41,861 nucleotides of DNA. Origin: an uncultured bacterium. GTDB taxonomy: Bacteria > Verrucomicrobiota > Lentisphaeria > Victivallales > UBA1829. The stretch covers positions 1 through 41,861 of the forward strand of contig CACWOL010000023.1 of assembly GCA_902762495.1 (NCBI GenBank). The letters run 5' to 3'. Under the pieces are notes generated by a model that did no database searches, was not told the origin of the DNA, and saw only the letters and a program-made list of their open reading frames with translations. This document shows positions 1 through 8,291 of this stretch, one piece after another. The position numbers were made by a program, and so were the translations under genes. Every line of letters starts with the position of its first letter. Position 1 is the stretch's first letter.

Positions 1-612
1 GTCCATGAGTTCGTCGATGATGCTGAACGCGGCGGGGATCAGCGCGAACGCGCTGTTGAAGATCCCCACGAAATACAGGACCGTGACCCATTTCAGCCCG
101 AACGACCCGGCGAAGATGCCCGCGAGCGCGTACAGCACGAGGATCGGGAAGAGGCAGAGCGTGATGAGCAGGGACACCGCCGAAAGCCCGCGCATGAAGT
201 ACGCCGCGGTCAGGAACGGCAGCAGCATGGAGAAGATGCACAGGATCATGACCATGGCGCCTTCGAGCTTGCCCAGAATCACGGCGGACGGCCTGAGCGT
301 GGTCAGCATGGAGTAGTTCAGCTCCTTGTCGGAGCGCTCCTCCGCGAAACGCTGTTCCGCGCCGATCGAGCAGAGCAGGATGGAGAGCCCGGCGCCCGCG
401 CAAACGATGAGGATGAAGAACGCGACGCCCTCGCCCCCGTCGGCGTCGAGCGTCATGGCGGAGGCGAAGAAGAGCGCGACGATGAACTGCACGATGAGGA
501 GCAGCCCCATGAAGATGACCATGCGGCGGTTCTGGAAATACTGGCGCATTTCCTTCACGAAGACCGGGTTCAGGGACTCGCCGAGGTTTTCGAAGAATGT
601 TTTTCCGACCAT
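1..612 (-). CDS. ABC-2 type transporter permease, C-terminus beyond window edge
   Basis: This is the membrane component of an ABC exporter encoded with the ATPase just upstream. Translation from the ATG at 612 opens MVGKTFFENLGESLNPVF and gives at least 204 residues without a stop before the window edge. A cytoplasmic start (KEMRQYFQNRR) is followed by hydrophobic stretches near residues 35-55, 65-85, 125-150, 155-180 and 185-200, as expected for an ABC-2 permease. An AGGAGG ribosome site lies about 7 bases before the ATG and overlaps the stop of the ATPase gene (625-627), so the two are probably translationally coupled. The substrate is unknown. Placement in a MoxR cluster resembles gliding/Gld-like or cell-envelope exporters, but that is inference. 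Only the N-terminal part can be judged. Confidence 0.85.
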   Translation of the reverse strand, partial: MVGKTFFENLGESLNPVFVKEMRQYFQNRRMVIFMGLLLIVQFIVALFFASAMTLDADGGEGVAFFILIVCAGAGLSILLCSIGAEQRFAEERSDKELNYSMLTTLRPSAVILGKLEGAMVMILCIFSMLLPFLTAAYFMRGLSAVSLLITLCLFPILVLYALAGIFAGSFGLKWVTVLYFVGIFNSAFALIPAAFSIIDELMD

Positions 613-624
613 GTGCGCGCCTCC

Positions 625-1665
625 TTACTGGACCTTGCCCTGCGTGATCTTCATGAAGAGCTCCTCCAGGCCCATCTGGTTCCGCGTGAACGACAGGACG
701 GTGAGCCCGGCGGCGAAGACGGTACCGACGACGCGCGAGACCTCGGCGTCGCTCCCTTCGATGACCGCGTGGACTTCATCGTCGTCGAATAGGTCGACAG
801 AACGCGTGAGCGGGTGTTCGAGGAGTTTCAGACGGACGGGTTCCGCCTCGCCGCGCGGCGTCTTCAGGGTGATGCTGACGCCCTTCGGAACCGACTGCGT
901 CTGCGGCGCGGCGGGGGCGGCGTCCGAGGCGGAGAGGTCGGCGGTTTCGCCGGATTGAGGGGCCGCCGGAACGGGGGCGGGCGCTCCGCCGTTGACCTGC
1001 GCGAGGAGGTCGTTCAACGTGCCCGCGGACAGGAGCTTGCCCTGTTCGATGATGACCGCGCCGTCGCAGATGTCCTGAAGTTCGGACAGGATGTGGCTGC
1101 TCAGGAAGATCGCCTTCTTCTGGTCGGCGAGGATCTTCAGCAGGGTGCGGAGCTCGTGGCGGGCGCGCGGGTCGAGGCCGGCCGCAGGTTCGTCCATGAT
1201 GAGGACTTTCGGGTTGTGGATCAGGGCGCGCGCGAGGCTGACGCGCTGCTTCATGCCCTTGGAGAGCGCGTAGAGGAACTTGTTGCGAAGTTCGCCGAGG
1301 TTGGTGAACTCCACGATGTCGTCCAGCGCGCGCGTGCGCTCCGCGCCTTTCAGACCGAAACTGCGCGCGAAGAAGTCGAGGTATTCCCAGACCTGGATGT
1401 CCTTGTAGCCGGGCAGTGAGTCGGGCATGTAGCCGACCACGCGGCGGACGGCTTCCGGGAAGAGCGTGGCGGACACGCCGTCGTAGAAGACGTCGCCGGA
1501 GGTGGCGAGGTCGAGCGTGGCCATGATGCGGATCGTGGTGGTCTTGCCCGCGCCGTTCGGCCCGATGAATCCGAAGATGTTGCCGTCCTCGAACGAGAAC
1601 GAGATGTCATTGACGGCGACGGTCTTGCCGAAAACGCGCGTGAGATTGCGGACTTCAGTTTTCAT
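625..1665 (-). CDS. ABC transporter ATP-binding protein
   Basis: ATPase subunit driving the adjacent permease; cytoplasmic, membrane-associated. Walker A is GPNGAGKTT (about residue 36), the ABC signature is LSKGMKQRVSLARAL (about 134), Walker B is VLIMDEP (about 155) and the H-loop is LSSHILS (about 190). The family core ends near residue 225. It is followed by an Ala/Pro-rich linker (about 227-260) and a C-terminal domain of about 85 residues carrying VIEGSDAEVSRVV and ending in LEELFMKITQGKVQ. Such tails occur in the CcmA/Gld-type ATPases of ABC-2 exporters. The start at 1665 has AGGAG nine bases upstream, overlapping the stop of the 722-aa gene, which indicates one operon. Confidence 0.92.
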   Translation of the reverse strand: MKTEVRNLTRVFGKTVAVNDISFSFEDGNIFGFIGPNGAGKTTTIRIMATLDLATSGDVFYDGVSATLFPEAVRRVVGYMPDSLPGYKDIQVWEYLDFFARSFGLKGAERTRALDDIVEFTNLGELRNKFLYALSKGMKQRVSLARALIHNPKVLIMDEPAAGLDPRARHELRTLLKILADQKKAIFLSSHILSELQDICDGAVIIEQGKLLSAGTLNDLLAQVNGGAPAPVPAAPQSGETADLSASDAAPAAPQTQSVPKGVSITLKTPRGEAEPVRLKLLEHPLTRSVDLFDDDEVHAVIEGSDAEVSRVVGTVFAAGLTVLSFTRNQMGLEELFMKITQGKVQ

Positions 1666-1671
1666 GTGGGC

Positions 1672-3840
1672 TTACTCCTGAAGGGTGAACGTGCCGACGA
1701 CGAGGTGGCGGACACGGAAGGAAAGCGGGTTGCAGCCGGGCGAGTAGAAGAGCGGTTGGTCGGTCTCGACGATGTACATGCCGGGTTCGAGGCAGGCGGA
1801 AAGCGGGGAGACGTCGCCTTTCTCCTTAACGACGGCGAGCGCATCGTGGCGGATGCTTATCGTCGAACCGTTGGAGAAATACCCGTTCGTTTCCGAGCGG
1901 GCATTGTTGCCCGCGCCGTTGCTGGTGCCGGGCTCCAGCAGATACGCGCAGACGGTGTAGAACAGCTGGTTGCGTCCGTGACGCCAGACTTCGGCGGGCG
2001 AGAGGGCGGAGACCTCTTCCTTCTTCATGCTCGCGAGCTGTGCGTTCAAGGCTGCTTCGGGCGGTTCGGTCCCGGTGTACGGCTTCAGCTCGGCGGACGC
2101 GCCGGGCTGAATGACGCCGCCCGAGGGAAGCCAGAGCTTGCCGTCGGGGGTCTTTATGGAGAGAACTTTCACTGGTGCGCCGAGGCCGTTCATGACGGTG
2201 AGCGTGCCGGCGGCATTGCGCGAGACTTTAAGCTGTTCGAGGTGTTTTTCCGCGCGGGAAACGCCGTAGACCAGCGGGACGCGCGCCTTGTTCGCGCCGG
2301 TCACGACCTGGTCGCGGCCGAGGGAGACGTCCGCATTCTTCGCGCGAGCGAAGGAAACGGTGTCCGAGGGATCGAAAGTCAGCCTGCGGACGGGAAGCGG
2401 CGCGTAGAGGCTCACTGCGGCGCGCGTGTACGCCATGTTTTCCTGCTGGTCGAGGAAGGTCATGCCGACGGCGGAGGCGCGGGAGTACCAGCCTTCGAAG
2501 AACGTGACGAAGACGATGACGATCCCGACGAAGAGGAACGAGATCACCGGGACGGTCAGCAGGAGCAGAAGGATGCTTTTCTTATGCCTCACGAGGTAGA
2601 AATAGTTGACCGGGCCCACGATGACGATGTATGCCAGCAACGCGAGGATGACCACGGCGAACGACACGTTCGGGATGTCGACGCACGGGAGCATCTGGCA
2701 GACCATGGCGGGGTTCACGATGAAGAGGTCGGCGTTCTTCAGGTAATCAACGACCGGCTGGATCATGCCGGAGATCATTTTCTGCTCGTTTCCGTTGGGC
2801 CGGGGCAAGATGCGTTTTTCTTCCGCATGATCGGGATCGGGCATCCCCTCGGACAGGGAGGCGTTCTGCCGTGGGAGCCCAGGGATGGAAAGGAAGAGGC
2901 GTTCGTCGATCACGATGGTCCGCCCGAATCCGCGCGGTACGATGACCGGCACGCCGGGGAATTCCGGCGCGGGGACCCAGTCGGGTGCGCGCGTGCCCTC
3001 GGCGACGAAAAGCATCTCGGTCGCGCCCAGCATCACGGCGTCGCGGATGGCGCGTTCGGCGTCGGGCGTGAACTTGTCGGTGGTCTTGCGGATGATGAGG
3101 TCCTTCGACTGGTAGAACTGCGGGACGGCGGGCCACTGGACCGTGTCGGAATCGGAGAACCCGCCTTCCAACGAGGAGCGCAAGCCGTATGACCGGTTAA
3201 TCTTCGTGACGATCCCGCCGAGGAGGGGGCTCAGGACCGGTTCCTCTTCGGTGAACGAGGACGGCGCGGCGTAATAATTCCAATTCTGGCTGCCGATGTC
3301 GAAAATGCCGGGCGGCAGCGGCTTGAAAGACCTGCCGTCGACGTAGATGCGCGGGTCGAAGACCTCCATGTTCGTTCCGTTGTCCTGGATACTGCTTGCC
3401 GGGACGTAGACGGAAACGGTCTGGATGGAGTTCGCCGGGATCTTCCGCGAGGTCGTGACGGACCGGCTGACCCGGTCGCCGCGCCAGCCGATCGTGTAGT
3501 TCATGACGATCTTGACGTCGATCGGCTTCGCGGAATCGTTCTGCACGATGAACTCGCGGACGATCTGGTCGCCGATGGCGATGTTCTGGAAAGGCGCCGG
3601 CGCGACGGTGATCTTGACCGGGCCGGACGGGACGGACGGTGCGGATGTCCCCGGCCGTGCGACCGATGTGGGATCGTCGTCGCCCGGGATGCGCTGGGGA
3701 TCCTGTACCCTGACCGGAGCCGTAGTCGGAAACGCGGCCGGCGCCTGGCTGGTTGCGAAGGAAAAAGCCGCGACTGGCGGCAGGAGCAGGAAAAGCGCCG
3801 GCAGGATGCGCCGGAACGCCGATACAATGCGATGCGTCAT
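1672..3840 (-). CDS. exported/membrane protein of the MoxR-ABC cluster, unknown function
   Basis: A 722-residue protein with no recognised enzyme motif. A signal peptide is visible (hydrophobic PALFLLLPPVAAFSFA, about residues 14-29), followed by a Pro/Thr-rich linker. An Ig-like beta region at about residues 75-190 contains VKITVAPAPFQNIAIGDQI. The central part ends in two transmembrane helices near residues 395-450, flanking a GPVNYFYLVRHKKS turn. That turn is typical of membrane proteins found beside MoxR ATPases in many bacteria. A second beta-rich domain fills the C-terminus. It is likely anchored in the inner membrane with most of its mass outside the cytoplasm. AAAGGA..GAGG precedes the ATG at 3840, and the stop lies a few bases before the ABC ATPase start. 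An accessory or envelope role with the exporter is inferred only from the operon. Confidence 0.8.
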   Translation of the reverse strand: MTHRIVSAFRRILPALFLLLPPVAAFSFATSQAPAAFPTTAPVRVQDPQRIPGDDDPTSVARPGTSAPSVPSGPVKITVAPAPFQNIAIGDQIVREFIVQNDSAKPIDVKIVMNYTIGWRGDRVSRSVTTSRKIPANSIQTVSVYVPASSIQDNGTNMEVFDPRIYVDGRSFKPLPPGIFDIGSQNWNYYAAPSSFTEEEPVLSPLLGGIVTKINRSYGLRSSLEGGFSDSDTVQWPAVPQFYQSKDLIIRKTTDKFTPDAERAIRDAVMLGATEMLFVAEGTRAPDWVPAPEFPGVPVIVPRGFGRTIVIDERLFLSIPGLPRQNASLSEGMPDPDHAEEKRILPRPNGNEQKMISGMIQPVVDYLKNADLFIVNPAMVCQMLPCVDIPNVSFAVVILALLAYIVIVGPVNYFYLVRHKKSILLLLLTVPVISFLFVGIVIVFVTFFEGWYSRASAVGMTFLDQQENMAYTRAAVSLYAPLPVRRLTFDPSDTVSFARAKNADVSLGRDQVVTGANKARVPLVYGVSRAEKHLEQLKVSRNAAGTLTVMNGLGAPVKVLSIKTPDGKLWLPSGGVIQPGASAELKPYTGTEPPEAALNAQLASMKKEEVSALSPAEVWRHGRNQLFYTVCAYLLEPGTSNGAGNNARSETNGYFSNGSTISIRHDALAVVKEKGDVSPLSACLEPGMYIVETDQPLFYSPGCNPLSFRVRHLVVGTFTLQE

Positions 3841-3849
3841 GGTCGGGCC

Positions 3850-4911
3850 TCAATCCTTTCCGGCGTTGACGCCCTGCGGCCATTCGATGCCGGCGGGATC
3901 GACTTTTTCGAGGAGGCGTGCGGAGAGCTCCACGGGCGTGATCTTGTCGAGCTTCGCCTGATAGTTCAGGATGAGGCGGTGGTTCAGAACCGCGGGCGCC
4001 ACGCTGCGGACGTCCTCGAACCCGACCGCGGGACGTCCGGCGATGAGCGCGGCGGCGCGGGAGGATTCGGCGAGGGCGATGGCGGCGCGGGGGGAGGGAC
4101 CGTAGGTCACGAACTTCGTCACGTCCGGGATGGCGGCGGGGTTGCCGGGGTGTCCGGCGGCCACGATGCGCGCGATGTAGTTCGCGACGGATTCGCTGAG
4201 GTAGATGCGGTCCATGGCGGCGAAGATGTCGCGGAGTTCCTCGGCGGAAAGCGTCCACTCGGGCTCCGGCGGTTCGCCGCGGCGGCGGTGCGCGATGATC
4301 TGCGTGAGGACGTCGGCGTCGACGCCCTCCACGTTGATCTTGAAGAGGAAACGGTCGAGCTGGGCCTCCGGGATCGGGTACGTGCCTTCGAGCTCGATCG
4401 GGTTCTGCGAGGCGAGCACGAAGAAGGGATCGGGCAAGGGGCGCGTCTCGCCGAGGAGCGTCACTGCGTGTTCCTGCATGGCTTCGAGCATGGCGGACTG
4501 GGTTTTCGGTGACGCGCGGTTGATCTCGTCGGCGAGGAGGATGTTGGAGAAGATCGCGCCGGGCTGGAACTCCATTTTGCGGGAGCCGTCGGGCATGACC
4601 TGGAGGATGCTGCCGCCGAGGATGTCGCTGGGGAGCAGGTCGGGCGTGAACTGGATGCGCTTGAACTCGAGGCGCATGAGCTTGCCGAGCGCCTTCACGA
4701 GCGCGGTCTTGCCGACGCCGGGGAGGCCTTCGAGCAGGACGTGGCCGCGGCTGAAGATGCCGATGAGGAGGAGCCTGTGGACCTCGTGCTGGCCGAGGAG
4801 TATCTTGTCGAGTTCGTCGAGGAGGCGCGCCGCCAGGCTGCTGACGCGGCTGAGTTCTTCGGGTGTCATCAGGGAGGGTTGTTCGGTGTTCATCGCGGGA
4901 GTCTGCTCCAT
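3850..4911 (-). CDS. MoxR family AAA+ ATPase
   Basis: AAA+ chaperone-like ATPase of the MoxR family, which typically assists maturation of envelope or VWA-domain partners encoded beside it. Walker A is GLPGVGKTALVKALG (about residue 57), Walker B is ILLADEINRASPKTQ (about 123), sensor 1 is FFVLASQNPIE, and the arginine-finger region includes EAQLDRFLFK. The 353-residue length is normal for the family. Two starts are possible: ATG 4911 (MEQTPAMN) or ATG 4893 (MNTEQPSL). The first lacks a good ribosome site and the second has GGAG at a rather long distance, so the start is uncertain by six residues. It sits 18 bases after the stop of the frameshifted upstream gene and 9 bases before the 722-aa gene. 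Confidence 0.93.
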   Translation of the reverse strand: MEQTPAMNTEQPSLMTPEELSRVSSLAARLLDELDKILLGQHEVHRLLLIGIFSRGHVLLEGLPGVGKTALVKALGKLMRLEFKRIQFTPDLLPSDILGGSILQVMPDGSRKMEFQPGAIFSNILLADEINRASPKTQSAMLEAMQEHAVTLLGETRPLPDPFFVLASQNPIELEGTYPIPEAQLDRFLFKINVEGVDADVLTQIIAHRRRGEPPEPEWTLSAEELRDIFAAMDRIYLSESVANYIARIVAAGHPGNPAAIPDVTKFVTYGPSPRAAIALAESSRAAALIAGRPAVGFEDVRSVAPAVLNHRLILNYQAKLDKITPVELSARLLEKVDPAGIEWPQGVNAGKD

Positions 4912-4929
4912 GTGGGTATGATGAGAATG

Positions 4930-6400
4930 TTACGGTTGATCGGGTGAGTTGTTGAAATAGCGCCGGACGGATTCGCGGTGCAAGGGGAGGATGCGCGTCT
5001 CGGCGTGCTCCGCGGGCTGGCCCGTGCCGGAAAGCTGTCCGGCCTTGGCGCGTTCGGCGGTCTCCTCGCCGGGCGAGGTGGCGAACTCCAGGATGGAGAC
5101 GCTCTGTCCGGGCGTGTTGTTGTCGAGTACAAGATCGCGGCGTTCATCGCCGACGTCCTGCGTTTCTCCGGTGAAGTAAAGGAGGGCGTCGCCGCGTCCG
5201 CGGGAGATGCCGCGCCTCGGCGCTGTTCGCGTAATCGTCCGCGGTCGCGAGGCCGGTATCGCCGGAACCCTGTCCTTGACCTTGAACTTGTTGGCCTTGT
5301 CCTTGCCCCTGCTGTCCTTGCCCCTGCTGTCCTTGCCCCTGCTGCCCTTGACCTTGTCCTTGCCCTTGTTGTCCCTGACCGGACATCTGCCGCATCTGGT
5401 CGTTGCGGACCTGCGCGAGTTTTTCGAGACGTTCGCGCAGACTCTGGGCGTTTCCTGCGAGCTGATCGGCGAGCGACTGAAGCTGATCCGGCGTCATGGA
5501 CGATGCGAGGTTATCGCCGCTCTGCTTCAGAAACTCCGCCAGCGAGGCGTCGTCTTCGGCGAGCTGTTCGGCGAGCTGTTTCAGCTGTTCCAGCGCCTTG
5601 GTGCGGCCCTGCACATCGGTCGGCAGGTTCGCGAGCGCGGAGGCGGTCTGCGACAGCTTCTGGAAATTGTCGGCGGAATGCTCCAGCGCGCGGGAGGCGT
5701 TGGCGGCGAGCGAATCGGTCAGCTCGCGAAGCGCTTCGATGCCCTCGAACGTCTTCGCCGGGGACGTGCCGGAACTGTTCTCGACGATCTCTTCCAGCTC
5801 CTCCTTCGCGGCTTCGATCTCGTCCTGGGGGACCAGCGGCTCGTCTTCGAGGATTTCGAGCTTTTCCTCCAGCTCCTCCTGTTCCTCGTGAATGTCGAGC
5901 GCACGCGGGCCGTTCAGTCCGGCGCGGTCCGTATCGACCAGAAACGCCCCCGCGAGGAAGAGCGCGGCGGTCAGAAGCGCGGTCACGCGGGCGGCGGGAA
6001 ACTCCATGCTCAGTTCGGGGGGCTGCGGAATCCGTATCTTCGACGCCCAGGCGGAACAGTCCGTTTCGAGCGATGCAGCCAGGAATCCGCCGCAGTCCGC
6101 ATGCGCGTCCAGCCAGACCAGAAGCTTGCGTTTCGGCGGCGTGAGGCGGATCGCCCGGAACCATGCGAGGAACAGCGCGGTCGCCACGAGCATGACAGTC
6201 GCGGCGATTACGGCGTTGCGGGGCCATTCCGGGAACGCGAGCCGCCACACGAGCACGACGCCGCCCGCGAGGAAGAGCGCCGCGGCGCAGAACGTCGCGG
6301 ATTCCCGCAGGAAAAGACGGCTCCGGATGCCGCTGTACAGGGCGTCGACGGGCGCGTTCAGCGCGTGCCCGGATGCCGCGGAGAGACTGGTCTGGTTCAT
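4930..6400 (-). CDS. coiled-coil Gly/Gln-rich membrane protein (DUF4175-like), interrupted by a one-base frameshift
   Basis: First gene of the MoxR-ABC operon. From ATG 6400 (MNQTSLSAASG) the protein has two N-terminal membrane segments (about residues 32-52 and 58-78) and a third near 130-150. Then come an acidic coiled coil (EEQEELEEKLEILEDE), long Ala/Leu/Gln helices and a Gly-Gln repeat tract. In this frame it ends at a TGA at 5144-5146 after an Arg/Pro-rich, unnatural tail. The +1 frame instead reads GISRGRGDALLYFTGETQ and continues as well-formed protein (VLDNNTPGQSVSILEF) to the TAA at 4930-4932. The SRGRGD block is characteristic of the C-terminal part of these Gly-Gln-rich MoxR-neighbour proteins. 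The span of 1471 bases is one over a multiple of three. The change lies near 5213-5226 and could be a mutation or an assembly error; no slippery motif is present. Confidence 0.75.
5296..5355 (-). repeat. 15-base tandem repeat coding Gly-Gln tract
   Basis: Two exact copies of a 15-base unit (5311-5325 and 5326-5340) are flanked by near copies at 5296-5310 and 5341-5355. On the coding strand the unit gives Gln-Gly-Gln-Gly-Gln-type repeats. Such a tract is prone to copy-number change. It lies about 70 bases before the frameshift region but keeps the frame itself. Confidence 0.8.
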
Positions 6401-6461
6401 GTGTTTGATTCCGTTCCGTTCATTTCGAGGTAAAAAAGCGGCTAATGTCTTTTGTTTGTAA

Positions 6462-6490
6462 AATATACTCCCGCACGCGTAAAAAATCAA
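6462..6490 (-). promoter_or_regulatory. promoter of the MoxR-ABC operon
   Basis: On the minus strand TTGATT (6490-6485), 17 bases, TATATT (6467-6462). Transcription would begin near 6455, which rules out the upstream in-frame starts and supports ATG 6400. Confidence 0.75.
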
Positions 6491-6575
6491 GACGTTAGTC
6501 AAGGAAATGAACAATTTTTCCGAGGGATATTGAATGGAGTTTCCGCCGAATCCGTGCCGCGCATCCGAATCCCGC

Positions 6576-6603
6576 TTGAAAAATGCCCCGCCGGATGTAT
6601 ATT
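6576..6603 (+). promoter_or_regulatory. promoter of GT2 glycosyltransferase
   Basis: TTGAAA (6576-6581), 16 bases, TATATT (6598-6603), placed about 60 bases before the ATG at 6668. It is divergent from the MoxR-ABC operon promoter. Confidence 0.7.
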
Positions 6604-6667
6604 TTTAACATAACCTTAACCGGAAAGACCGGAATTCGCACCTCAGAATAATAGTCATGGAGCCAGG

Positions 6668-7459
6668 ATGTTCAACGGGAAAAAAGTCGTCGTGGTCATG
6701 CCCGCGTACAATGCGGAAAAGACCCTCGAAAAGACCTTCCGCGAAGTCACCGCCCAGCCGTTCGTCGATCAGGTCGTGATCGTGGACGACGCCAGCAGCG
6801 ACGACACGTGGGCGGCTGCGTCCCGCATCGAAGGCGCCGTGACCTGCCGTCTGCCGCGCAACACCGGCTACGGCGGCAACCAGAAACAGTGTTACAGACT
6901 CGCGCTCGAACACGGCGCGGACATCGTGATCATGGTGCATCCGGACTACCAGTACACGCCGCTCCTGATCCCCGCCATGGCCGCGATGATCGGCAACGGC
7001 CTGTACCACTGCACACTCGGTTCGCGCATCCTCGGCGGGTGCGCCCTGCGCGGCGGCATGCCCCTGTACAAATACGTCTCGAACCGCATGCTCACGTTCG
7101 TGGAAAACGTGCTGATGGGGCAGAAACTCTCCGAATATCACACCGGCTACCGCGGATTCTCGCGCGAGCTGCTCGAGTCGCTCGACCTGAGAGGGAATTC
7201 CGACGACTTCATCTTCGACAATGAAATGCTCGCGCAGATCGCGTGGACCGGAGCCGTGATCGCCGAGGTCTCGTGCCCGACCAAGTATTTCGAGGAGGCG
7301 TCGAGCATCTCGTTCCGGCGGAGCGTGAAGTACGGATTCGGCTGCCTCGCGGTCGCGCTGCGGTACTGTCTGGCGCGCTTCGGAATCTCAAAATGGCGTC
7401 TGCTGGACCCCGCGAACCGGGGTAAATTCGCGCCGGAGATCCTGAGAAAGTCGCTCTGA
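6668..7459 (+). CDS. family 2 glycosyltransferase (dolichyl-phosphate-mannose-synthase-like)
   Basis: A 263-residue GT-A fold enzyme expected to transfer a sugar from a nucleotide donor, often to a lipid or polyprenyl carrier. The N-terminus has the classic first strand VVVVMPAYNAEKTLEKTF, then VVIVDDASSDDTW (nucleotide-binding aspartates) and RNTGYGGNQKQCYRLAL. VHPDYQYTP corresponds to the DxD region of the DPM1-like subgroup, and SRILGG and EYHTGYRGFS follow. No clear C-terminal membrane pair is present, so it is probably peripheral. GGAG lies five bases before the ATG. It is monocistronic, between a divergent operon and the rubrerythrin promoter. Donor and acceptor are unknown; a role in envelope glycan or glycolipid synthesis is inferred. 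Confidence 0.9.
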   Translation: MFNGKKVVVVMPAYNAEKTLEKTFREVTAQPFVDQVVIVDDASSDDTWAAASRIEGAVTCRLPRNTGYGGNQKQCYRLALEHGADIVIMVHPDYQYTPLLIPAMAAMIGNGLYHCTLGSRILGGCALRGGMPLYKYVSNRMLTFVENVLMGQKLSEYHTGYRGFSRELLESLDLRGNSDDFIFDNEMLAQIAWTGAVIAEVSCPTKYFEEASSISFRRSVKYGFGCLAVALRYCLARFGISKWRLLDPANRGKFAPEILRKSL

Positions 7460-7503
7460 CACATCGGGTTGCAACTATTCTTCAAAAAAACTGGATTTCG
7501 GGT

Positions 7504-7531
7504 TTGACTTTTCTAGATTTGGAGTTATTGT
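7504..7531 (+). promoter_or_regulatory. promoter of reverse rubrerythrin
   Basis: TTGACT (7504-7509), 16 bases, TATTGT (7526-7531). The putative PerR operator at 7537-7549 begins just downstream, over the expected start of transcription. Confidence 0.7.
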
Positions 7532-7536
7532 AATTC

Positions 7537-7549
7537 TGTAATCATTACA
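7537..7549 (+). promoter_or_regulatory. PerR/Fur-type operator
   Basis: A perfect 6-1-6 palindrome, TGTAAT C ATTACA. It matches the arrangement of the Bacillus PerR box core (TTATAAT N ATTATAA) with one changed base pair per arm. A further TTGTAAT half lies at 7528-7534. Its position on the transcription start of a peroxide-defence gene, one gene before a Fur-family regulator, supports repression by that regulator. Confidence 0.72.
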
Positions 7550-7643
7550 AACCGGTGTTTCCCTTTCACCGGAACAGCATTTCCCTAACCAACCCCAACC
7601 CACCTCATGCGCTGCCCGGCGCGTGAAAGAAAGGAACCCCATC

Positions 7644-8195
7644 ATGAAGTACGTTTGCCAGGTCTGCGGCTATGTCTACGAAGGCGACAATCCCCCTGAA
7701 TTCTGCCCCCAGTGCAAGGCTCCCGCCTCCAAGTTCGTCGCCAAGGTCGAAAACGACGGCCCGATGACCTTCGCCACCGTTCACAGCATCGGCGACGGCA
7801 AGGTCGACGACAAGGAGATCATGGACGGTCTCCACGCCAACTTCACCGGCGAATGCACCGAAGTCGGCATGTACCTCGCCATGAGCCGCGTCGCGGACCG
7901 CGAAGGCTATCCCGAGATCGCCGAAGCCTACAAGCGCATCGCGTTCGAAGAGGCCGAACACGCCGCCAAGTTCGCCGAACTCCTCGGCGAAGTCGTCGCT
8001 CCCTGCACGAAGACCAACCTGACCAAGCGCGTGGAAGCCGAACACGGCGCCTGCGCCGGCAAGTTCGAGATCGCGAAGAAGGCGAAACAGCTCGGCTTCG
8101 ACGCCATTCACGATACCGTGCACGAAATGGCCAAGGACGAAGCACGCCACGGCGCCGCGTTCGCTGGCCTCCTGAAACGCTATTTCAAAGACTGA
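7644..8195 (+). CDS. reverse rubrerythrin (N-terminal rubredoxin, C-terminal diiron domain)
   Basis: Peroxide (and possibly oxygen) reductase of anaerobes, cytoplasmic. The rubredoxin-like FeS4 site is at the N-terminus ([12 protein letters not shown], then [10 protein letters not shown], residues about 4-31), the reverse of classical rubrerythrin. The diiron four-helix domain follows: [51 protein letters not shown] and [16 protein letters not shown], with the E/ExxH ligands intact. The 183-residue length fits the family. The ATG at 7644 is chosen over the upstream GTG (7623) because the rubredoxin domain starts there and AAAGGA lies nine bases before it. It would draw electrons from NADH-linked flavoprotein reductases, which are not in the window. 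Likely induced by peroxide through the operator at 7537-7549. Confidence 0.93.
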   Translation: MKYVCQVCGYVYEGDNPPEFCPQCKAPASKFVAKVENDGPMTFATVHSIGDGKVDDKEIMDGLHANFTGECTEVGMYLAMSRVADREGYPEIAEAYKRIAFEEAEHAAKFAELLGEVVAPCTKTNLTKRVEAEHGACAGKFEIAKKAKQLGFDAIHDTVHEMAKDEARHGAAFAGLLKRYFKD

Positions 8196-8228
8196 TTCTT
8201 TTGAAGTAGGTCTTAGTTTTTTGTCTGT

Positions 8229-8254
8229 GCCCGCATCCGTAGCAGGATGCGGGC
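8229..8254 (+). terminator. hairpin after rubrerythrin
   Basis: Perfect 10-bp stem GCCCGCATCC / GGATGCGGGC with a 6-base loop, followed only after about 12 bases by a T-rich stretch. Probably a terminator or 3'-end stabiliser that gives the downstream regulator lower expression by read-through. Confidence 0.55.
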
Positions 8255-8291
8255 CCTTCATTAACCTTTTTCCCATTTTTTACCGCCCGTG

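Noticed and set aside
1666..3192. A 508-codon plus-strand frame opposite the exported protein
   Set aside because: Composition (Asp/His/Gly/Arg-rich, no hydrophobic core) is that of an antisense shadow; the minus-strand gene has signal peptide, helices and a ribosome site.
5270..5385. Possible CRISPR or regulatory repeat array
   Set aside because: The 15-base units have no spacers and code in frame for a Gly-Gln tract typical of this protein type.
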